From assembly GCF_016862515.1 (NCBI RefSeq), contig NZ_BONC01000017.1:1-64000 (forward strand): DNA of 64,000 nucleotides, in the 5' to 3' direction. Shown one piece after another: positions 61,807 through 64,000 of this stretch. The notes below the pieces were generated by a model, which was not told the origin of the DNA, did not search any database, and worked only from the letters and a program-made list of their open reading frames with translations. The DNA is from Asanoa iriomotensis. GTDB lineage: Bacteria; Actinomycetota; Actinomycetes; Mycobacteriales; Micromonosporaceae. The number at the start of each line of letters is the position of its first letter. Within the stretch, counting starts at the first letter, position 1. Both the position numbers and the translations under genes were made by a program.

Positions 61807-63064
61807 CCAGCAGGGCCGTCAGCGCCTGGAGGGCCAGGCAGGTCCGGTGCCAGCGCGGCGGCAACCAGGCCACGGAGACCAGCAGCCACACCGCGAACGG
61901 GAGCCAGATGCGCTCGACCTCGGCCTTGCTGAGGCCGGACAGGTCGGCCAGACACACCGCGGCCAGGGCCGCGAGCGGTAGCCAGGCGACCGAGGGCACC
62001 CGCACCCGCCCCCCGGCGCGAAGCAGGGCCGGACCGATCACCGGCCCGGCCGAGAGCAACAGCGCCCCGAAGTTGGCCCAGACCCAGTAGGCGTACGGCC
62101 GCTCGCCACCCCAGCCCTGGTAGTAGCGCTCGACCACCAACCGGTAGCCCTCCCACCAGGCGAAACCGGCCGCGGTGAAGGTCGCGACCACGCCCGCGAC
62201 GCCGACGATCCCCGCGCCCAGGGCGGCCGCCCGCCTGGTCGGGCGCAGCGCCACGACGGCCAGTGCCAGCAGCCCGACCAGCGTGAAACCGTAGGACAGG
62301 TAGAGGGCGAAGCCCAAGAGCAGACCGCCGACCAGCGGCCACCACCTTCGGGCGGCGAGCAATGCGAGGCCCGCCGCGACCGTCCCGGCGAAGATGCCGT
62401 CCGCTGACGTGCCGACCCAGACGGCTCCGGGAAAGACCGCCAGATAGGGGAGCACGGCGCGGGCGGCGGGCTCGGCGCCGAGGGACCTCAGCGCGCACGG
62501 CACCGAGACGGCGACGCTGGCGCCGACCGCCACGCAGGCGAGCGCGGCCCAGGTCGGCCCGCCGAGGCCGACCCGGTCGAGCGCGACGAAGAGCAGCAGC
62601 GCGCCCGGCGGGTGCCCGGCGGTGTGCGTCGACCAGGATCCGGGCTGGAAGTCGAGGATGCGGCCGGCGAACCCGGCAAGCATGGCGCGCACGTCGACGA
62701 CGCCGGCGACCTCGTGCAGATACTCGGCTTGCGGCGTCAGCCGGTCACCCAACCCCGCGGGCCAGCCGTCGACCAGAGCGAGCGCGAGCGTCCACCCGAG
62801 CGCGGTCGCGTAGCCGGCGACGAGCAGCCGACCCCAGGCGAGCCGGGCGGCCAGGGCCGGACCCCACGCCGCGGTGGCGACGGCGAGCAGCACCGCGGCC
62901 GGCGTTCCCCAACCGACGTGCGGTTGCCAGGTCGCGTACACCGGTGCGGCGTCGGCGTAGAGGCCCGCGCCGCGCCCGTTGAGGATCCAGCCGGCGACGA
63001 CCGCCGCGGTCAGGACGAGCGTCTCGATGATGATCACGACAAGGTCGCTGAGGCGGATCCGCAC
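61778..63064 (-). CDS. GT-C-like polytopic membrane protein (428 aa)
   Basis: Membrane protein with about eleven hydrophobic segments, in the style of polyprenyl-phosphate-sugar-dependent mannosyl/arabinosyl GT-C transferases. The first external loop has DRLTPQAEYLHEVAGVVDV and a later GSWSTHTAGHPPGALLLF, which resembles the conserved extracellular region of this group. The GTG start is 8 nt after TACCGT, with no ribosome-binding site. It lies in a glycosylation cluster. The transferase assignment is inference from fold and context. Confidence 0.7.
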   Translation of the reverse strand: MRIRLSDLVVIIIETLVLTAAVVAGWILNGRGAGLYADAAPVYATWQPHVGWGTPAAVLLAVATAAWGPALAARLAWGRLLVAGYATALGWTLALALVDGWPAGLGDRLTPQAEYLHEVAGVVDVRAMLAGFAGRILDFQPGSWSTHTAGHPPGALLLFVALDRVGLGGPTWAALACVAVGASVAVSVPCALRSLGAEPAARAVLPYLAVFPGAVWVGTSADGIFAGTVAAGLALLAARRWWPLVGGLLLGFALYLSYGFTLVGLLALAVVALRPTRRAAALGAGIVGVAGVVATFTAAGFAWWEGYRLVVERYYQGWGGERPYAYWVWANFGALLLSAGPVIGPALLRAGGRVRVPSVAWLPLAALAAVCLADLSGLSKAEVERIWLPFAVWLLVSVAWLPPRWHRTCLALQALTALLVNHLLWTVS

Positions 63065-63072
63065 GAGGCCCG

Positions 63073-63078
63073 ACGGTA
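63073..63078 (-). promoter_or_regulatory. -10 box TACCGT for a leaderless start
   Basis: On the minus strand TACCGT precedes the GTG of the GT-C-like gene by 8 nt. Confidence 0.45.
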
Positions 63079-63127
63079 CGGCCGGACCTGCCGGGCGGCA
63101 GAACGCGCGGCCACGACGTCACCGTCT

Positions 63128-63201
63128 CGTAAGAAACCGTTGCGGCGTAAGGCTTCCGTAAGCGCGCCTAGCCGGCCGGACGCCGCCCGGATGGTTAACG
63201 T
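63128..63201 (+). promoter_or_regulatory. GT2 promoter region with CGTAAG repeats and shared motif
   Basis: CGTAAG occurs at 63128-63133, 63146-63151 and 63157-63162, the last two 11 bp apart like OmpR-family half-sites. GAAACCGTTGCGGC (63133-63146) and TAACGT (63196-63201) match the epimerase promoter. TAACGT lies 7 nt before the ATG at 63209. Confidence 0.5.
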
Positions 63202-63208
63202 CCCCAGC

Positions 63209-63880
63209 ATGGATCCCACGATCGACGTCGTGCTGCCGTGCCTCGACGAGGCCGCGGCCCTGCCCGGCGTGCTCGCCGCGCTGCCACCGGGTTTCCGTCC
63301 ACTGGTCGTCGACAACGGGTCGGTGGACGGGTCCGCCGACGTCGCTCGCCGGCTCGGTGCCCGGGTCGCCGAGGAACCCCGGCGGGGCTACGGCGCGGCT
63401 GTGCACACCGGACTGTCGCTGTCGGACGCCGAGGTCGTCTGCCAGGTCGACGCCGACGGATCGTTCGACACCGCCGATCTGCCCAGGCTGGTGGCGCCGC
63501 TGCTGGACGGCCGGGCCGACCTGGTCGTCGGTCGCCGCTGCCCGACGACCGCCACCGCCTGGCCGTGGCACGCCCGCGCCGGCAACGCCGTCGTCGCCGC
63601 GCTGTTGCGGCGCCGTGGCGTGCCGGTGCGGGACGTCAGCCCGATCCGTGCCGCGCGGCGGGCCGCGTTGGTCGAGCTCGGCGTGGCGGACCGGGCCTTC
63701 GGCTACCCGCTGGAGCTGCTGCTGCGCGCCGCGGCCGCGGGCTGGCGGATCGTCGAACTGGACGTGGCGTACGCGCCGCGGGCCGCCGGCACGCGGTCGA
63801 AGGTCTCCGGCTCCGTGCGCGGAACCCTGCGCGCGACCCGGGACTTCGGCCGGCTCCTGCACGCGGGCGTGCCGCGATGA
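63209..63880 (+). CDS. Family 2 glycosyltransferase (223 aa)
   Basis: Inverting GT-A glycosyltransferase of the dolichyl-phosphate-mannose-synthase-like group. VVLPCLDEAAALPGVL opens the fold, VVDNGSVDGS binds the nucleotide, and QVDADGSFD supplies the metal motif D81-x-D83. No membrane helix follows. Start at 63209 is leaderless by the TAACGT box. The next gene overlaps by ATGA and encodes a DUF2064-type transferase, a frequent partner. Confidence 0.88.
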   Translation: MDPTIDVVLPCLDEAAALPGVLAALPPGFRPLVVDNGSVDGSADVARRLGARVAEEPRRGYGAAVHTGLSLSDAEVVCQVDADGSFDTADLPRLVAPLLDGRADLVVGRRCPTTATAWPWHARAGNAVVAALLRRRGVPVRDVSPIRAARRAALVELGVADRAFGYPLELLLRAAAAGWRIVELDVAYAPRAAGTRSKVSGSVRGTLRATRDFGRLLHAGVPR

Positions 63881-64000
63881 CCGCCGTGCTGGTGGTGGCC
63901 AAAGCACCGGTGCCGGGGCTGGCCAAGACCAGGTTGTGCCCGCCGGCCACGCCGCGCCAGGCCGCCGAGGTCGCCCACGCCGCGCTGGTGGGGACGGCGA
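63877..64000 (+). CDS. DUF2064/TIGR04282-type glycosyltransferase, N-terminal part
   Basis: Only the first 41 codons are in the window. They read VLVVAKAPVPGLAKTRLCPP, the hallmark opening of the DUF2064 (TIGR04282) nucleotidyl/glycosyltransferase-like family, which commonly follows a GT2 gene. It overlaps the GT2 gene stop by 4 bp. The rest lies beyond the right edge. Confidence 0.82.
   Translation, partial: MTAVLVVAKAPVPGLAKTRLCPPATPRQAAEVAHAALVGTA

Overview
The window is high-GC DNA with dense genes, many GTG starts and frequent 4-bp ATGA/GTGA stop-start overlaps. It also has F420/LLM-type oxidoreductases, a SARP-type regulator, a DUF1707 protein and about fifteen probable leaderless starts (TANNNT box 6-8 nt before ATG/GTG). 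Together these point to a filamentous actinomycete, most likely a member of the Micromonosporaceae. That family-level placement is inference from gene content and style; no rRNA or tRNA gene is visible. No phage, integrase, intact insertion sequence or CRISPR array was seen.

Layout. 1-17.4 kb is mixed chromosomal metabolism: Nudix hydrolase and acyltransferase, GNAT, LLM oxidoreductase with a Rossmann reductase, an MFS pump, a secreted coiled-coil protein, a divergent IlvD/Edd dehydratase and zinc alcohol dehydrogenase pair, GtrA, a HEPN-type protein, an SDR, an S41 peptidase, and an ECF41 sigma factor with its partner oxidoreductase. 17.5-30.9 kb is the centrepiece: a complete cytosolic group 1h (former group 5, Hhy) [NiFe]-hydrogenase locus. 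hypBA face away from hhyS-hhyL, a NifU-like gene, four conserved accessory genes, a maturation protease, a HypC-HypF fusion gene, a second hypC, hypD, hypE and a DUF6390 gene. Nearly every junction overlaps or is very short, so it reads as one long operon for scavenging trace H2 plus its own Ni-Fe(CN)2CO maturation set.

30.9-41.8 kb holds a large SARP/AfsR-like regulator divergent from a serine beta-lactamase-fold hydrolase, small enzymes (methyltransferase, dual-specificity phosphatase), an SPW-repeat membrane protein, a baeRF/Rv2629-type ribosome-binding protein, a cyclase-family hydrolase and a second MFS pump. 41.8-48.3 kb has an F420-type LLM oxidoreductase, DUF3052, two adjacent frame-disrupted loci, a macro-domain protein with a C-terminal extension, and a three-gene operon VTC polyphosphate-polymerase-like / DUF4956 / CotH kinase-like. 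48.4-64 kb has a divergent HxlR-SCP2 regulator and SDR pair, an alkylsulfatase, an ABC/PucR/alpha-beta hydrolase run, NhaA, a CBS-domain/SLC13-ArsB pair, a two-component system, and the start of a glycosylation cluster (epimerase, GT-C-like membrane protein, GT2, DUF2064). The last cluster and the two-component system share promoter-like motifs and are probably linked.

The observations most worth following are the in-frame HypC-HypF fusion beside a second free HypC, the NifU-like hydrogenase accessory protein whose CxxC has become CxxA, the uncharacterised DUF5947/DUF6084/456-aa/DUF6893 block, perfect palindromes in the hypA/hhyS and SPW upstream regions, matched promoters in the glycosylation cluster, and the CotH-VTC-DUF4956 operon.
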